A DNA stretch of 64,000 nt, taken from Sarcina sp. DSM 11001 (GTDB taxonomy: Bacteria; Bacillota; Clostridia; Lachnospirales; Lachnospiraceae). How positions within the stretch are numbered: the stretch's first letter is position 1; the number at the start of each line of letters is the position of its first letter. The position numbers and the translations under genes were made by a program. The notes under the pieces were generated by a model. That model was not told the DNA's origin. It made no database searches and worked only from the letters and a program-made list of their open reading frames with translations. The DNA is taken from assembly GCF_900101015.1 (NCBI RefSeq), contig NZ_FNFZ01000003.1, forward strand, positions 124,001-188,000, given 5' to 3'. Positions 9,236 to 18,949 of this stretch are shown piece after piece.

Positions 9236-10580
9236 GGTCCTTTACAATTCGAAAAAAAGTCCCGCGTACGGCACCTGCCATATAGAGGGAACCGAAGGCG
9301 ATCACAGCAGGTTCCTGCCCTGCGTCTGTGGAGAGCTCTTCCGCTTTTGCGAGCGCGGTCAGGATCCCTTCCTCCACTGTCGCGCAGGGCACTGCTTCAA
9401 AGCCTCTGCCGTGGAGTTCTCCCGCCAGCTGCCGGGCAGGGAGCGCACGGGGGCTGTCCGGCGTCAGACAGACAAATTTTTCTGCAAAAGGAGCGACAAT
9501 GTCAATGACCCGCCCGTAATCCTTGTCCGCCAACATCCCCATCAGAAAAACGACCCTGCGGCCGGGAAGATACTGCCGGATCGATTCCGTCAGAGCCTCC
9601 GCGCACTGGGGGTTATGTCCGCCATCCAGGATAAAGAGGGGCTTTGGGGAGAGCACTTCAAACCTCGCCGGCCACTCCACCTTTTCCAGCCCTCGTCGGA
9701 CCGCCTCCCGGGGGATCTCATAGCCCCGCTTTCTGAGAACCTCGATCGTCGTCAGCGCGACAGCCGCATTATGCAGCTGATACTCTCCGATCAGGGCAAG
9801 GCGGAAAGATCCGGATAGAGGAGCTGCCTCGGGATTCTCTGAAAGACCGCCTGATTGACCGTCCGGAAGCCACTGAAAAGTCTGTCCCTCCAGGCGTTGC
9901 TCCAGAAGACGGATCCTGCCGAACCGGGCAATCGTGAGGGGGCAGCCCTCTTGGGCGCAGGTGCTGCGGACGACCTCCATGACCTCTGGTACATTCTCAT
10001 AACAGACCACATCGGAGCCCTTTTTTATGATCCCGCACTTATTACCGGCGATCTCCGCAAGGGTGTTTCCCAGGTATTCGGTATGCTCCAGGCCAATGTT
10101 GGTAATGACCGCCGCCTCAGGGGCATCTATGATATTTGTAGAATCAAAGGTGCCGCCGAGACCGACCTCCAGGACGACAATATCACACTTTTTCTGCCTG
10201 AAATACTCCATTCCGATCGCCGTGATCAGCTCGAAATGAGTCGGGTGTTCCTCCATGGAGTCGGCGATCTTCGCCACCTGCTCCGTGATCCGGCACAGGG
10301 CTTCCTCTTCGATATATTCCCCGCAGTACCTGATCCGCTCCCGGAAATCCTCAATATAGGGAGAGGGATAAAAGCCTGTCGTATACCCGGCCTCCCGGAG
10401 GATGCGCTCGATCATCGCGCAGGTACTCCCCTTGCCGTTGCTGCCGGCCACATGGACAAAACGCAGGTCTTTCTGCGGATCGCCCAGGCGCTCCAGCAGC
10501 TCCCTGGTCCGGGACAGCCCCAGCTTCCACTGACTCCAGCCATATGTATTAAGATAATCAAGTGCCTCTTTGATCGTCAT
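9195..10580 (-). CDS. folC: Folylpolyglutamate synthase / dihydrofolate synthase
   Basis: Adds glutamate to folates (and to dihydropteroate if bifunctional) in the cytoplasm. The P-loop GSNGKGST is at about residue 45. The Mur-ligase family features include the TNIGLEHTEYLG metal region and, in the C-terminal domain, LDGGHNPQCAEAL. The length of 461 residues is slightly above the usual 430. The second in-frame ATG (10580) has GGAG at good distance; the first (10586) abuts it. The last ~15 residues are encoded by a tandem repeat. Confidence 0.93.
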   Translation of the reverse strand: MTIKEALDYLNTYGWSQWKLGLSRTRELLERLGDPQKDLRFVHVAGSNGKGSTCAMIERILREAGYTTGFYPSPYIEDFRERIRYCGEYIEEEALCRITEQVAKIADSMEEHPTHFELITAIGMEYFRQKKCDIVVLEVGLGGTFDSTNIIDAPEAAVITNIGLEHTEYLGNTLAEIAGNKCGIIKKGSDVVCYENVPEVMEVVRSTCAQEGCPLTIARFGRIRLLEQRLEGQTFQWLPDGQSGGLSENPEAAPLSGSFRLALIGEYQLHNAAVALTTIEVLRKRGYEIPREAVRRGLEKVEWPARFEVLSPKPLFILDGGHNPQCAEALTESIRQYLPGRRVVFLMGMLADKDYGRVIDIVAPFAEKFVCLTPDSPRALPARQLAGELHGRGFEAVPCATVEEGILTALAKAEELSTDAGQEPAVIAFGSLYMAGAVRGTFFRIVKDREVAKNRETAKGL

Positions 10581-10726
10581 TCGCATTCTCCGCGGGACCC
10601 CGTCCCCGGGTCCGGTCTATACAGTATATATTAGTAAACTTTTACTTTGTCAGGACTTTGTTTTATCAGGCTTCCCGAAAGGGTAATATCGTTACCGCCC
10701 TCCCGCTGACTTTTCCCGAGGCGGCT

Positions 10727-11641
10727 TCACGTCTCCCACAGGTCACGTCTCTCCGGTTTTCCCCGGTTGATCACAAGCAGGATGACCGTGACAAGAATGA
10801 TCAGGCAGGTTGCTCCGACACTGCCTTCCACGCCGAATCCCGTATTATAAAACAGGCCGTTCCTGGCAGATGCAGCATCGAGTTTAAAGAGGGAATATTT
10901 GGATACGATCCCGCTGTTGGGCAGCCCGAAGATGATGTTCTGGGTAAAATTCCACCCCGTATGGATCATGATCGGTATCCAGAGTGCGTCGTAATAATAG
11001 ACAAAAAGAGAAAACATAATACCGATCACAATGATCTGCACGATCGCTACCGGGGTTACTCCGGGATTAGTCAGATGCAAGGCGCCAAACAAGACCGCGT
11101 TTCCAATGACCGCAACAGCAGGATGACGATATCGTCTGCGCAGCTTCTGATACAGATAGCAGCGATCCATGATCTCCTCTGCTCCGGACTGGACGCAGAC
11201 CACAAAAAGAAAGGCAAAAAACAGTTTTGGATCAAACGCATTAAAAGAAAGTTTGATATCTCCCATCAGCCAGGACATCAGGACGCAGAAGGCATTCAAT
11301 TCGAACCCCAGCAGCAGCCCTGCTGCAGTCTTAAACAGAGTATTTCCTGTTTTGCTGAATCCCAGACACTTCCACATGGGCCTGTTGTTTTTAAACAGGC
11401 TGATAAAGAGAAAAAACGTGATCCAGATTCCGGCAAATTCCAGGTACATCCAGAGGAAAGCCCCCGTGTCCCCGTCTCCCGCAAAAGCGCCGAGTACCTG
11501 CTCGACCGGAATCACTGTGCTCAGAAATCCTATAGGTATCGACCCTATCGCGAAAATCACAAAGGCCAGAATCACGGCAACCGGCAGTATGTCCGTCCAC
11601 CGCCTGGAAGGCCTCAATACTTTTTCTTTGAATGTTTCCAT
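10727..11641 (-). CDS. CPBP family intramembrane metalloprotease
   Basis: A 304-residue membrane protein of the Abi/CAAX-protease-and-bacteriocin-processing family. The glutamate motif EEIMDRCYL, the histidine in LHLTNPG and the final HTGWNFTQN carry the expected catalytic residues (EExxxR, H, HxxxN). About eight hydrophobic segments are visible. The ATG lies inside the 3' end of the YgiQ gene (28-base overlap), implying translational coupling. The role of bacterial members is mostly unknown; some confer bacteriocin self-immunity. Confidence 0.88.
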   Translation of the reverse strand: METFKEKVLRPSRRWTDILPVAVILAFVIFAIGSIPIGFLSTVIPVEQVLGAFAGDGDTGAFLWMYLEFAGIWITFFLFISLFKNNRPMWKCLGFSKTGNTLFKTAAGLLLGFELNAFCVLMSWLMGDIKLSFNAFDPKLFFAFLFVVCVQSGAEEIMDRCYLYQKLRRRYRHPAVAVIGNAVLFGALHLTNPGVTPVAIVQIIVIGIMFSLFVYYYDALWIPIMIHTGWNFTQNIIFGLPNSGIVSKYSLFKLDAASARNGLFYNTGFGVEGSVGATCLIILVTVILLVINRGKPERRDLWET

Positions 11642-13635
11642 TTACGTGTTTCCTTTCCTGTCTTTTCATTATTTCCCGGCGGGACCCTCGTTCTTCCACG
11701 CGCCGCCATCGGCTTCGCAGCCTTTTCTATTTTCCTGGGAGGGATCAGGCACTTTTCCCCAAAGCCGATCAGGTCCTGTCTCCCCTCCCTCAGAAGGGCT
11801 TCTTTGACCAGCTCGTAGTTCGCCGGATCCCTGTACTGGATGAGGGCGCGCTGCATGGCTTTTTCATGCGGGTCCCTGGGGACATAGACCGGCTTCATGC
11901 CGGCTCCTGTCTTCTTTGTCCCTGCTGCAGTTTTTCTCTGTTCATTGCCAGCTGTCCCTTCCCTGTATTCTGCGCCGGCTCCTGCCGGGGAGCCGGTCAG
12001 GGGATCGAGCCCCGTGTAGTACATACAGGTGGAGACCGTCCCGGGCGTCGGATAGAAATCCTGGACCTGTTCAGGCATGTAGCCCAGTTCCCGGATATAT
12101 TCGGCCAGCGCAATGGCATCCTTCAGGGTGCTTCCCGGATGGGAGGACATGAGATAGGGGACGATATACTGGTCTTTGCCGGACTTTTTGTTCATCTGCT
12201 CAAAGAGACGGACAAATTCGCGGTAGACCTTGTTGCCGGGCTTTCCCATTCTGACCAGAACGTTGTCGGAGATATGCTCCGGCGCTACCCGGAGCTGGCC
12301 GCTGATATGATATTTACAGAGTTCACGCAAAAAAGTCCTGTCCTTGTCCGCCAGGAGATAGTCGAAACGGAATCCTGACCGGACAAAGACTTTTTTGACA
12401 CCGGGCAGGGCCCGGAGCTTTCTGAGCAGGGAGAGATAGTCGCGGTGGTCGACCTCCAGGTTCGGACAGGGTTCAGGGAAAAGGCAGCGCCGGTTTTTAC
12501 AGGCACCCTGAGTCAGCTGCTTCCTGCAGGCAGGAGCCCGGAACTCCGCTGTGGGACCTCCCACGTCGTAAATATTTCCCTTGAAATCCGGTTCGCGGAT
12601 CATCTGCTCCGCCTCCCGCAGGATCGATTCGTGGCTGCGGACCTGGACGATCCTGCCCTCATGAAAGGTCAAAGCGCAGAAATTACAGTCCCCGTAGCAG
12701 CCCCGGTTGGAGGTCAGGCTGTAGCGGATCTCCCCCAGCGCCGGCACACCGCCCGCCCTGTCGTACACAGGGTGCCACGTGCGCATATAGGGCAGGGCAT
12801 AGACATCGTCCATCTCCTGCATGGAAAGAGGCTTCGAGGGAGGATTCTGTACAACAAAAGTCCTTCCCCCGTAAGCCTCGTACAGGCGCTTTGCCTGAAA
12901 GGGATCCGTATTGGCATGCTGGAGGGCAAAGCTCTCCGCATAAGCCCTTTTGCCCGCAGAGGAGGGCTCACAAACCTCCTCATGGTCCGGGAGGCGGATC
13001 GCATCGTAAATATCCTCCTCCCGGCGGGTCTTGTACACCGTCCCGTCGATAAAGGTCAGATCCCGCACATCCAAACCGGAAGCCAGCGCGTCCGCGATCT
13101 CCACGATACTGCGCTCTCCCATCCCATAAGAGATCAGGTCCGCGCCCGCATCCAGAAGGATCGACCGGCGTACCTTGTCCGACCAGTAATCATAATGGGA
13201 CAGCCGCCGCAGGCTGGCCTCCAGCCCTCCGAGGATGACAGGTGTCTTTTTAAAGGTCCTGCGGATCAGGTTCCCGTAGACCACGACCGCATTGTCCGGC
13301 CGTTTTCCCATCACTCCCCCGGGACTGAAGGCATCCCTGCTGCGGTGTTTTTTGTTCACCGTATAATGATTGACCATGGAATCCATGTTTCCGGACGACA
13401 CCAGAAAGCCGAGACGGGGCTCCCCGAATTCCTCAATACTGGAAGGGTCGCGCCAGTCCGGCTGGCACAGCATAGCCACCGTATAACCCCGGGACTGCAG
13501 GACACGGGAGATGATCGCGGCCCCGAAGCTGGGATGATCCACATAGGCATCTCCGCACACATACACGAAATCGGGCTGCCCGATCCCGCTCTCTTTCAAT
13601 TCCCGCCTGCTGACAGGCAAAAAACCTTCCGCCAT
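11614..13635 (-). CDS. ygiQ: YgiQ family radical SAM protein
   Basis: A 673-residue iron-sulfur protein. The radical SAM cluster motif CYGDCNFC (CxxxCxxC) lies at about residues 318-325, preceded by an N-terminal cobalamin-binding-like domain. A C-terminal segment with ACKNRRCLFPEPC holds extra cysteines typical of the family. The reaction is not known. The tail after residue ~560 (GAGAEYREGTAGNEQRKTAAG region) is low-complexity. The start has AGAGAGGAA upstream. Confidence 0.9.
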   Translation of the reverse strand: MAEGFLPVSRRELKESGIGQPDFVYVCGDAYVDHPSFGAAIISRVLQSRGYTVAMLCQPDWRDPSSIEEFGEPRLGFLVSSGNMDSMVNHYTVNKKHRSRDAFSPGGVMGKRPDNAVVVYGNLIRRTFKKTPVILGGLEASLRRLSHYDYWSDKVRRSILLDAGADLISYGMGERSIVEIADALASGLDVRDLTFIDGTVYKTRREEDIYDAIRLPDHEEVCEPSSAGKRAYAESFALQHANTDPFQAKRLYEAYGGRTFVVQNPPSKPLSMQEMDDVYALPYMRTWHPVYDRAGGVPALGEIRYSLTSNRGCYGDCNFCALTFHEGRIVQVRSHESILREAEQMIREPDFKGNIYDVGGPTAEFRAPACRKQLTQGACKNRRCLFPEPCPNLEVDHRDYLSLLRKLRALPGVKKVFVRSGFRFDYLLADKDRTFLRELCKYHISGQLRVAPEHISDNVLVRMGKPGNKVYREFVRLFEQMNKKSGKDQYIVPYLMSSHPGSTLKDAIALAEYIRELGYMPEQVQDFYPTPGTVSTCMYYTGLDPLTGSPAGAGAEYREGTAGNEQRKTAAGTKKTGAGMKPVYVPRDPHEKAMQRALIQYRDPANYELVKEALLREGRQDLIGFGEKCLIPPRKIEKAAKPMAARGRTRVPPGNNEKTGKETRKWKHSKKKY

Positions 13636-13704
13636 CCCGTTCCTCTCTGTCCGTTTAAGCTTTTATTCTGGTGATTCTTTCTGGCTGCAGAGCATTGTCC
13701 CATA

Positions 13705-14412
13705 TTACAGAGAAGCCGCCACGTCCAGCGCGATCTGCATCATTCCGGTGAAATTATTTTCGCGCTCCGCTGCACTCGTGGCCTCTCCCGTGACAAGGGA
13801 ATCGGAAACTGTAAAGAGGGCCAGGGCATTTACTCCCGCTCTCGCCGCGATGCAGTAAAGAGCATAGCTCTCCATTTCATTCGCCAGGCAGCCCATCTTC
13901 GCCCACTTCTTCCATTCCTCTGTTTCATTATAGAAAATATCCGTGGATACAATATTGCCCACTTCGAAATCAAATTTTCTCGAGCGGGCAGACTCCACTG
14001 CTTTGCTGAGCAGGTCATAAGACGCGATCGCGGAATAGGTTCCGGGAAGATCATACTGATGGGCGAAATTGGAATCCGTACAGGCTCCCTGTGCCATGAC
14101 GATCGAACCAATCCTGGTCTTGTCCGTGATCGCCCCGCACGAACCAATGCGGATCAGGTTTTTCACATCGTAAAATTTGACCAGCTCAGAGGCATAGATT
14201 CCCATCGAAGGCATACCCATGCCTGTCCCCATAACAGAGACCCTTTTGCCTTCATACGTGCCTGTGAATCCATACATGTTGCGCACTGAATTGAACTGAA
14301 CCGCATCCTTCAGAAATCTCTCCGAAATCACTTTTGCCCGGAGCGGATCTCCCGGAAGAAGAACAGTCTGAGCGATATCTCCAGAATTTGCTGCATTATG
14401 GGGTGTAGACAT
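13705..14412 (-). CDS. deoD: Purine-nucleoside phosphorylase
   Basis: Phosphorolysis of (deoxy)purine nucleosides for salvage. The N-terminal PHNAANSGDIAQTVLLPGDPLRAK contains the phosphate-binding Gly-Asp-Pro and Arg. GMGMPSMGIY and NEMESYALYCIA are hallmarks of the hexameric trimeric-subfamily DeoD enzymes, and the C-terminal VSDSLVTGE holds the catalytic Asp. Normal length (235). A strong AAAGGAGG precedes the ATG. Confidence 0.95.
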   Translation of the reverse strand: MSTPHNAANSGDIAQTVLLPGDPLRAKVISERFLKDAVQFNSVRNMYGFTGTYEGKRVSVMGTGMGMPSMGIYASELVKFYDVKNLIRIGSCGAITDKTRIGSIVMAQGACTDSNFAHQYDLPGTYSAIASYDLLSKAVESARSRKFDFEVGNIVSTDIFYNETEEWKKWAKMGCLANEMESYALYCIAARAGVNALALFTVSDSLVTGEATSAAERENNFTGMMQIALDVAASL

Positions 14413-14678
14413 ACTTTTTTCCTCCTTTGAAAAAACTGTTGCCCTATTGCTGCTCTCTGTTTTCCTGTTGTTATCATGATACCATAATCCGGCCCGTTCT
14501 GATTCCTGTGTCCATCATTTACTACCTCATTTTTTCTCGCGCTGCGTTTTGCCCCGGTCTTTACCCTTATCTTTGCAATACAAATACGCCACCGTACTGT
14601 ATTGTACGCTGAACCGCAAATTCACAGGCTGTGGCTTTGTCCGCAAACGGCAGCCTTTTTTACAACCGATGACCTTTA

Positions 14679-15149
14679 TTACAGGGTTTTCCGCAGCTCT
14701 TCCAACAGCGCCGTACACCCCTCCAGAATGTCCTGCCAGGCCGTCTCGTAATCCCGCGTGTACCAGGGGTCCGCGACATCCCCGCCGCGTTCCGTATAGT
14801 CGAGGAGCTTTCTAATCTTACCCTGAGGATCCCCGCCGCACATCCTGTGCATGTTCCGGATATTGGCGCTGTCCATACCAATCAGCAGATCGTACATCTT
14901 ATAATCCGACCTGTCCAGCTGCTGCGCCCTTTTCCCCGCACAGGAAAGGCCATGTTCGGCTAGCTTCTTCGCCGCCGGACGGTAAACAGGATTCCCCATC
15001 CCGTTCCAGATTTCCTCTGAACTCGTCGCCGCCGACGCAATCTTAAACTGATCCGACAGACCGGCCTTTTTAACAAGATCTTTCATTACAAATTCAGCCA
15101 TCGGCGAACGACAGATGTTGCCGTGGCAGACGAATAGTATTTTTATCAC
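14679..15149 (-). CDS. Low-molecular-weight protein-tyrosine phosphatase
   Basis: A 156-residue cytoplasmic phosphatase. The P-loop VCHGNICRSPMAE at residues 7-19 holds the nucleophilic Cys and Arg, and DPWYTRDYE near residue 125 the general acid Asp. The start is GTG at 15149, with AGAGG about ten bases upstream. This is the only intact copy; three stubs of similar genes, all ending right after CHG, lie at 20408, 26796 and 28532. Confidence 0.93.
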   Translation of the reverse strand: MIKILFVCHGNICRSPMAEFVMKDLVKKAGLSDQFKIASAATSSEEIWNGMGNPVYRPAAKKLAEHGLSCAGKRAQQLDRSDYKMYDLLIGMDSANIRNMHRMCGGDPQGKIRKLLDYTERGGDVADPWYTRDYETAWQDILEGCTALLEELRKTL

Positions 15150-15344
15150 CTTTTTATAACCTCTTGTATCTTCTCAAAACTTCTCAAATCCAGTGTTTAT
15201 GCGGATCTCAGAGATTACGCTTCTCATACCGTCTTCGAATTTCTTCTCGTATCATCTCATAAATTCTTATATTTTTTCAGTGAAGTGTCCCAAAATCTGT
15301 CCCGATTTTGAAAAGTCGGATACTTCGTCATCTTATTGGTTTAC

Positions 15345-16781
15345 TTATTGAAACAAATCCTCCAGTGTAATCTGACTGTTGATAATTCCACTGTATTTGC
15401 CCCGTTTCACTCCATATGTCGTTATCATAGTTGTCTGTAAAGATTTTTTGCAATTTGTCATTCTTCTGAAAGCGTCAAGCTTGTTTCTTAAAACCATGTC
15501 GTAATCCTTGTCTATTACGTACTCATTTATCGAGAACTTCATCTCACATACATTAATAACCCTGTCCCTGCGTTCTATGAGTAAGTCGATCTGCGCACCC
15601 GGAACTCCCAGTTCTTCATCTCCATGTGTATACCATATTGATTCTTCCGAAAGCACTCCGGATATACCGAGTTTTTTCTTAATTTGCGGGATATGATCTT
15701 TACAGAGCTGTTCAAAGGTTAAACCTGTCCATGACCTTCGAGCCGGGTTGTCAATTGCATTGCTCCAGTAATGTTCGTCTTTGCCGTAGTTATTCTTTAT
15801 ATAGCGGTAATAAAACGCCGTGTAATAGTCAGACAGCTGATAAAGGGCATCTTTCTTCTTTTTGCCATAGAAATTAGACACCCTTATAAAGCCGGAAGAC
15901 TCAAGATTGCTGATCATTTTCGAAAAATTTCCGTTTGCAGGCAAACCCGTCTTCTGTAGGAGTTCATTTCTCGTAAGGCCTCCCTTTTTTGTACTTAATG
16001 CCTCAACTATTTTTATATGACTGTCACTGTTTGAGAATAGAGTTGCATACAAATGCCCGAATTCGTCCCACAGTTCTCCCCTCTTTTTAAAGAAAAGATT
16101 ATCTATATTCTGCGTATATGACATAGCTTTGTCCAGAAGATTCAGATAGTATGGGATTCCTCCCATTATCATATAACACTCTGCTATCTCATAACGCGAC
16201 CATGTAATACCTTTGAAGCCAAGGAAATCTTCTGTTTCACGCAATGTGAACGGTTCCAGATATATCCTGCATGACTGCCGATTAAACAGCCCGCCTTTAT
16301 TGCCTGATATATTGTCTGTCATCCACGATGTGGCCGATCCGCAAACTATGAATACAAGGTTATTGTGCGTGGACGCCCAGTCATTCCAAAACCATTCAAA
16401 CAGCGGAAGAAAATCTGACTGAGGAGTATCAAGCCACGGCATTTCATCAATAAAGACAACCTGTTTTTCCTTCTCAGGCAGAGTCTCCAGATATTCTCTC
16501 AGCTGTCTGAACGCATCACGCCAGTCTGATGGCACAGGCTGTGTTTTCCTCGATTTTTGCTTCAACTCGTCTGCAAAACTCTCAAGCTGAAAAGCTTTTG
16601 TTTTTTTATAAGCTCCGGTCAGTTTAAAAGCAAATTCATTGTTAAAGTACTCATTGATAAGATAGGTTTTCCCCACTCTTCGTCTGCCATATATAATAAT
16701 CAACTGAGCCGATATAGCTTCCATACACCGGTCCAGCCTTGTGATTTCTTCGCTTCTTCCTATTATATTTCCAATGCTCAT
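15345..16781 (-). CDS. Orphan AAA ATPase with winged helix, DUF234 type (copy A)
   Basis: A 478-residue ATP-binding protein of the archaeal-type ATPase family. Walker A is YGRRRVGKTYLI (about residues 30-41), Walker B VVFIDEMPW, and a sensor-like VCGSATSWM follows. Residues ~270-320 (GLTRNELLQKTG, SKMISNLESSGFI) look like a winged helix. The C-terminal part matches DUF234 with a nuclease-like D-E-K arrangement (GAQIDLLIE, NVCEMKF). I chose the ATG at 16781, behind AGGCAGG, over a GTG at 16799. It is related to the copy at 30501. The function is unknown; a pair of matching inverted repeats lies upstream. Confidence 0.88.
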   Translation of the reverse strand: MSIGNIIGRSEEITRLDRCMEAISAQLIIIYGRRRVGKTYLINEYFNNEFAFKLTGAYKKTKAFQLESFADELKQKSRKTQPVPSDWRDAFRQLREYLETLPEKEKQVVFIDEMPWLDTPQSDFLPLFEWFWNDWASTHNNLVFIVCGSATSWMTDNISGNKGGLFNRQSCRIYLEPFTLRETEDFLGFKGITWSRYEIAECYMIMGGIPYYLNLLDKAMSYTQNIDNLFFKKRGELWDEFGHLYATLFSNSDSHIKIVEALSTKKGGLTRNELLQKTGLPANGNFSKMISNLESSGFIRVSNFYGKKKKDALYQLSDYYTAFYYRYIKNNYGKDEHYWSNAIDNPARRSWTGLTFEQLCKDHIPQIKKKLGISGVLSEESIWYTHGDEELGVPGAQIDLLIERRDRVINVCEMKFSINEYVIDKDYDMVLRNKLDAFRRMTNCKKSLQTTMITTYGVKRGKYSGIINSQITLEDLFQ

Positions 16782-16813
16782 ACCGACCTGCCTTCCCACT
16801 CAAGCATAAACTT

Positions 16814-16928
16814 CTGTCTAAATCTCCTATTATTTTATACTTTTAGACAGGTATTTGCAATGCGGCATAGTCTTCCGCATCAAACATGTCTGTCTAAAAC
16901 AAGACTTTTAGTCGAGATTTGGACAGAC
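16814..16928. repeat. Pair of CTGTCTAAA inverted repeats upstream of ATPase copy A
   Basis: Palindrome 1 has arms CTGTCTAAA (16814-16822) and TTTAGACAG (16842-16850). Palindrome 2 has arms GTCTGTCTAAA (16888-16898) and TTTGGACAGAC (16918-16928), with one mismatch. They lie 33 and 107 bases upstream of the ATG, a layout close to that of copy B at 31976-32107. Confidence 0.8.
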
Positions 16929-17020
16929 TTTGTTCTTACCTCCTAAAGTTCTGTCGAACGCAGTCCATGAGCAGCAAAAGTCGAACGTGACTACTGTATT
17001 GCCAGAAAGGGGTGAGAAAT

Positions 17021-17098
17021 ATGGCGGCCTGGACCGATTACAAAAACCATCTCAGGGCTGAAAACCCTGAAATCGCAAAAGATATTGAAAACCAATAA
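17021..17098 (+). pseudogene. Remnant of an XRE-type antitoxin start
   Basis: A 25-codon ORF, MAAWTDYKNHLRAENPEIAK onward, stands behind AAAGGGGTGAG. It resembles the N-terminus of clostridial helix-turn-helix antitoxins (WTDYKxxVxAxDPEIGKDIE), but it stops before the DNA-binding domain. The truncation abuts the stop codon of the permease gene at 17099, so a recombination joint probably cut it. The match is from memory of the family, not a search. Confidence 0.55.
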
Positions 17099-18241
17099 TC
17101 AATTCCCGACCTGCAGCCTTTTATATTTCCGTTGGCCAATCAACAGCGCCGCTATCACGATTATGGCATATAAGACAGGTGCTGCCTGATAATTCAGGAA
17201 CAGTCTGCCTGCCAGATAAATCAGCCGGTAATTGGAAAACCCTGAATTCATCAGGATCGCATTCGGCCTGAGAAGCCATATCTTTTGTAATAAGCTGTAT
17301 CGATCCGGGAACTCCACAAACAGATCGATCAGGAGATATCCCATTAATCCGCAGATTGTTGCCAGTTGATTCTGCGTAATTACAGAAAGCAGCATTGTCA
17401 CTGCAGCAAACAGAACAGCGGCAAGCAAATAGATGCCGAAATAGACGACCAGCATATGACCGATCGTACAGGGAAGCATGGACATTGGTTTCACCAGCTG
17501 GAGCATTTCCCCTGTTCCCTCTAAGCCGTAAATGCTGAAATATGGGATCATTACAGACAAAAATACTATCAATGCAGCCGTTATGCTCCAAGTGAATCCG
17601 GCTGCAAGTTTAATATAATATAATTCTTTTTTACCATATCGGCTGCATAAAAGGAGCTGGTTCATACTGTCCGCAGATTCTCTTGCATAAGAGCCGGATA
17701 GTCCGACAGCAGATAAAAGCAGGATGAAGAATCCCAGCGCCTGAAAGGCTCGCAGCAGGTTTCCGGGGCCCCTGTGACAGCGGTAAACAAACGGTTTCTG
17801 AACCATTGTCTCCCGTTTCATCCAGAATTCTTTATCCTTCTCTGTAAGCCCCTGTATTTCCAACCGCTGAACCAGTTCCTGCTCTCTTCGCTCATAAAGC
17901 CCGTTTTCCCGGATTTCGGTAAGGTCGATGTCTTCATCGATTGACGTTATCATCACGTCGAGCACATCCATGACTGGTACATATTTTTCATATTCCCCTG
18001 TTATTTCCATTACAGTCGTTCCATTGACATATTTGAGAGCCGGTTTCAGTTCATCAATCAACTGTCCGTCAATCTCTCTGCCATTCAGTTCCTCCGCGGC
18101 CTCCCTGGATACCGGCCTGGCTTCAGCGATGGAGGAGTCTGCAAGGAGTATCAGCATGAGAACCGATCCCGCAAGCGCTATTATATTGACTCTGGAGCAG
18201 AACAGTTTCTTCAGTTCAAACCTATATATAGTCCTCAGCAT
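17099..18241 (-). CDS. ABC exporter permease of the sigma/ABC operon
   Basis: A 380-residue membrane protein. One N-terminal transmembrane segment is followed by a ~120-residue extracytoplasmic loop (SSIAEARPVSREAAEELNG region), then about five more segments, as in ABC-2 type permeases. It starts nine bases after the ATPase gene, with GAGGGAG upstream. It ends the operon sigma factor - membrane protein - ATPase - permease. A degraded copy of its last ~300 bases lies at 29911-30222. The substrate is unknown. Confidence 0.8.
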   Translation of the reverse strand: MLRTIYRFELKKLFCSRVNIIALAGSVLMLILLADSSIAEARPVSREAAEELNGREIDGQLIDELKPALKYVNGTTVMEITGEYEKYVPVMDVLDVMITSIDEDIDLTEIRENGLYERREQELVQRLEIQGLTEKDKEFWMKRETMVQKPFVYRCHRGPGNLLRAFQALGFFILLLSAVGLSGSYARESADSMNQLLLCSRYGKKELYYIKLAAGFTWSITAALIVFLSVMIPYFSIYGLEGTGEMLQLVKPMSMLPCTIGHMLVVYFGIYLLAAVLFAAVTMLLSVITQNQLATICGLMGYLLIDLFVEFPDRYSLLQKIWLLRPNAILMNSGFSNYRLIYLAGRLFLNYQAAPVLYAIIVIAALLIGQRKYKRLQVGN

Positions 18242-18250
18242 TATTCTCCC

Positions 18251-18949
18251 TCACTGGTTATCACTAATCTTAGATATATAGAATTCCTCAAGATCTCCAG
18301 CACCCGCATTCCATTCGCCTTGCCAGAGAAGCCTTCCTTCCTTCATGATCATCAGCCTGTCAGCGATATGTTCCAGATCGGATACGATATGCGTGGAAAG
18401 CAGTACGATCCTGTCTTTCCCGATATCCGCTATCAGATTCCTGAAACGGATCCGTTCCTGCGGATCCAGACCTGCAGTAGGCTCATCCATAATAAGTATC
18501 TGCGGATCATTCAAGAGCGCCTGTGCGATTCCAAGCCTCTGCTTCATTCCCCCGGAATAGGTGCGGACCTTTTTCCGCGCAGCATCTTTCAGCCCCACCA
18601 GTTCGATCAGTTCTCCTGTTTTTTTCAGAGCAACGGTTTTCTGCAGGCCTTTTACGGCTGACATATAAAGGAGGAAGTCTCTGCCTGAAAACTCCGGATA
18701 GTAACCAAACTCTTGTGGAAGGTATCCAAGCATCTCACGGTATTCTTCTGTTTCCACACCCATTCCATCACAGGTGACGGTTCCGCTGTCCGGGACAAGA
18801 ATACCGCACAGGATACGCATCAATGTTGTCTTCCCTGCACCGTTTGCCCCAAGTAGCCCTGTCACTCCCTTTGTCAAAGTAAATGACATCCGGTCTACCG
18901 CGATCTTATTCTTATACTGCCTCGTAATCCTGTCCGCTGTTAATTCCAT
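18251..18949 (-). CDS. ABC transporter ATP-binding protein
   Basis: A 232-residue ATPase. Walker A GANGAGKTTLM, the signature YSGGMKQRLGIAQ, Walker B ILIMDEPTAGLD and the H-loop LLSTHIV are all intact. The ATG at 18949 has GAGGAAG upstream and overlaps the stop of the preceding gene by ten bases. Longer in-frame starts only add residues read from that gene's 3' end. It powers the permease encoded immediately downstream. Confidence 0.93.
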   Translation of the reverse strand: MELTADRITRQYKNKIAVDRMSFTLTKGVTGLLGANGAGKTTLMRILCGILVPDSGTVTCDGMGVETEEYREMLGYLPQEFGYYPEFSGRDFLLYMSAVKGLQKTVALKKTGELIELVGLKDAARKKVRTYSGGMKQRLGIAQALLNDPQILIMDEPTAGLDPQERIRFRNLIADIGKDRIVLLSTHIVSDLEHIADRLMIMKEGRLLWQGEWNAGAGDLEEFYISKISDNQ

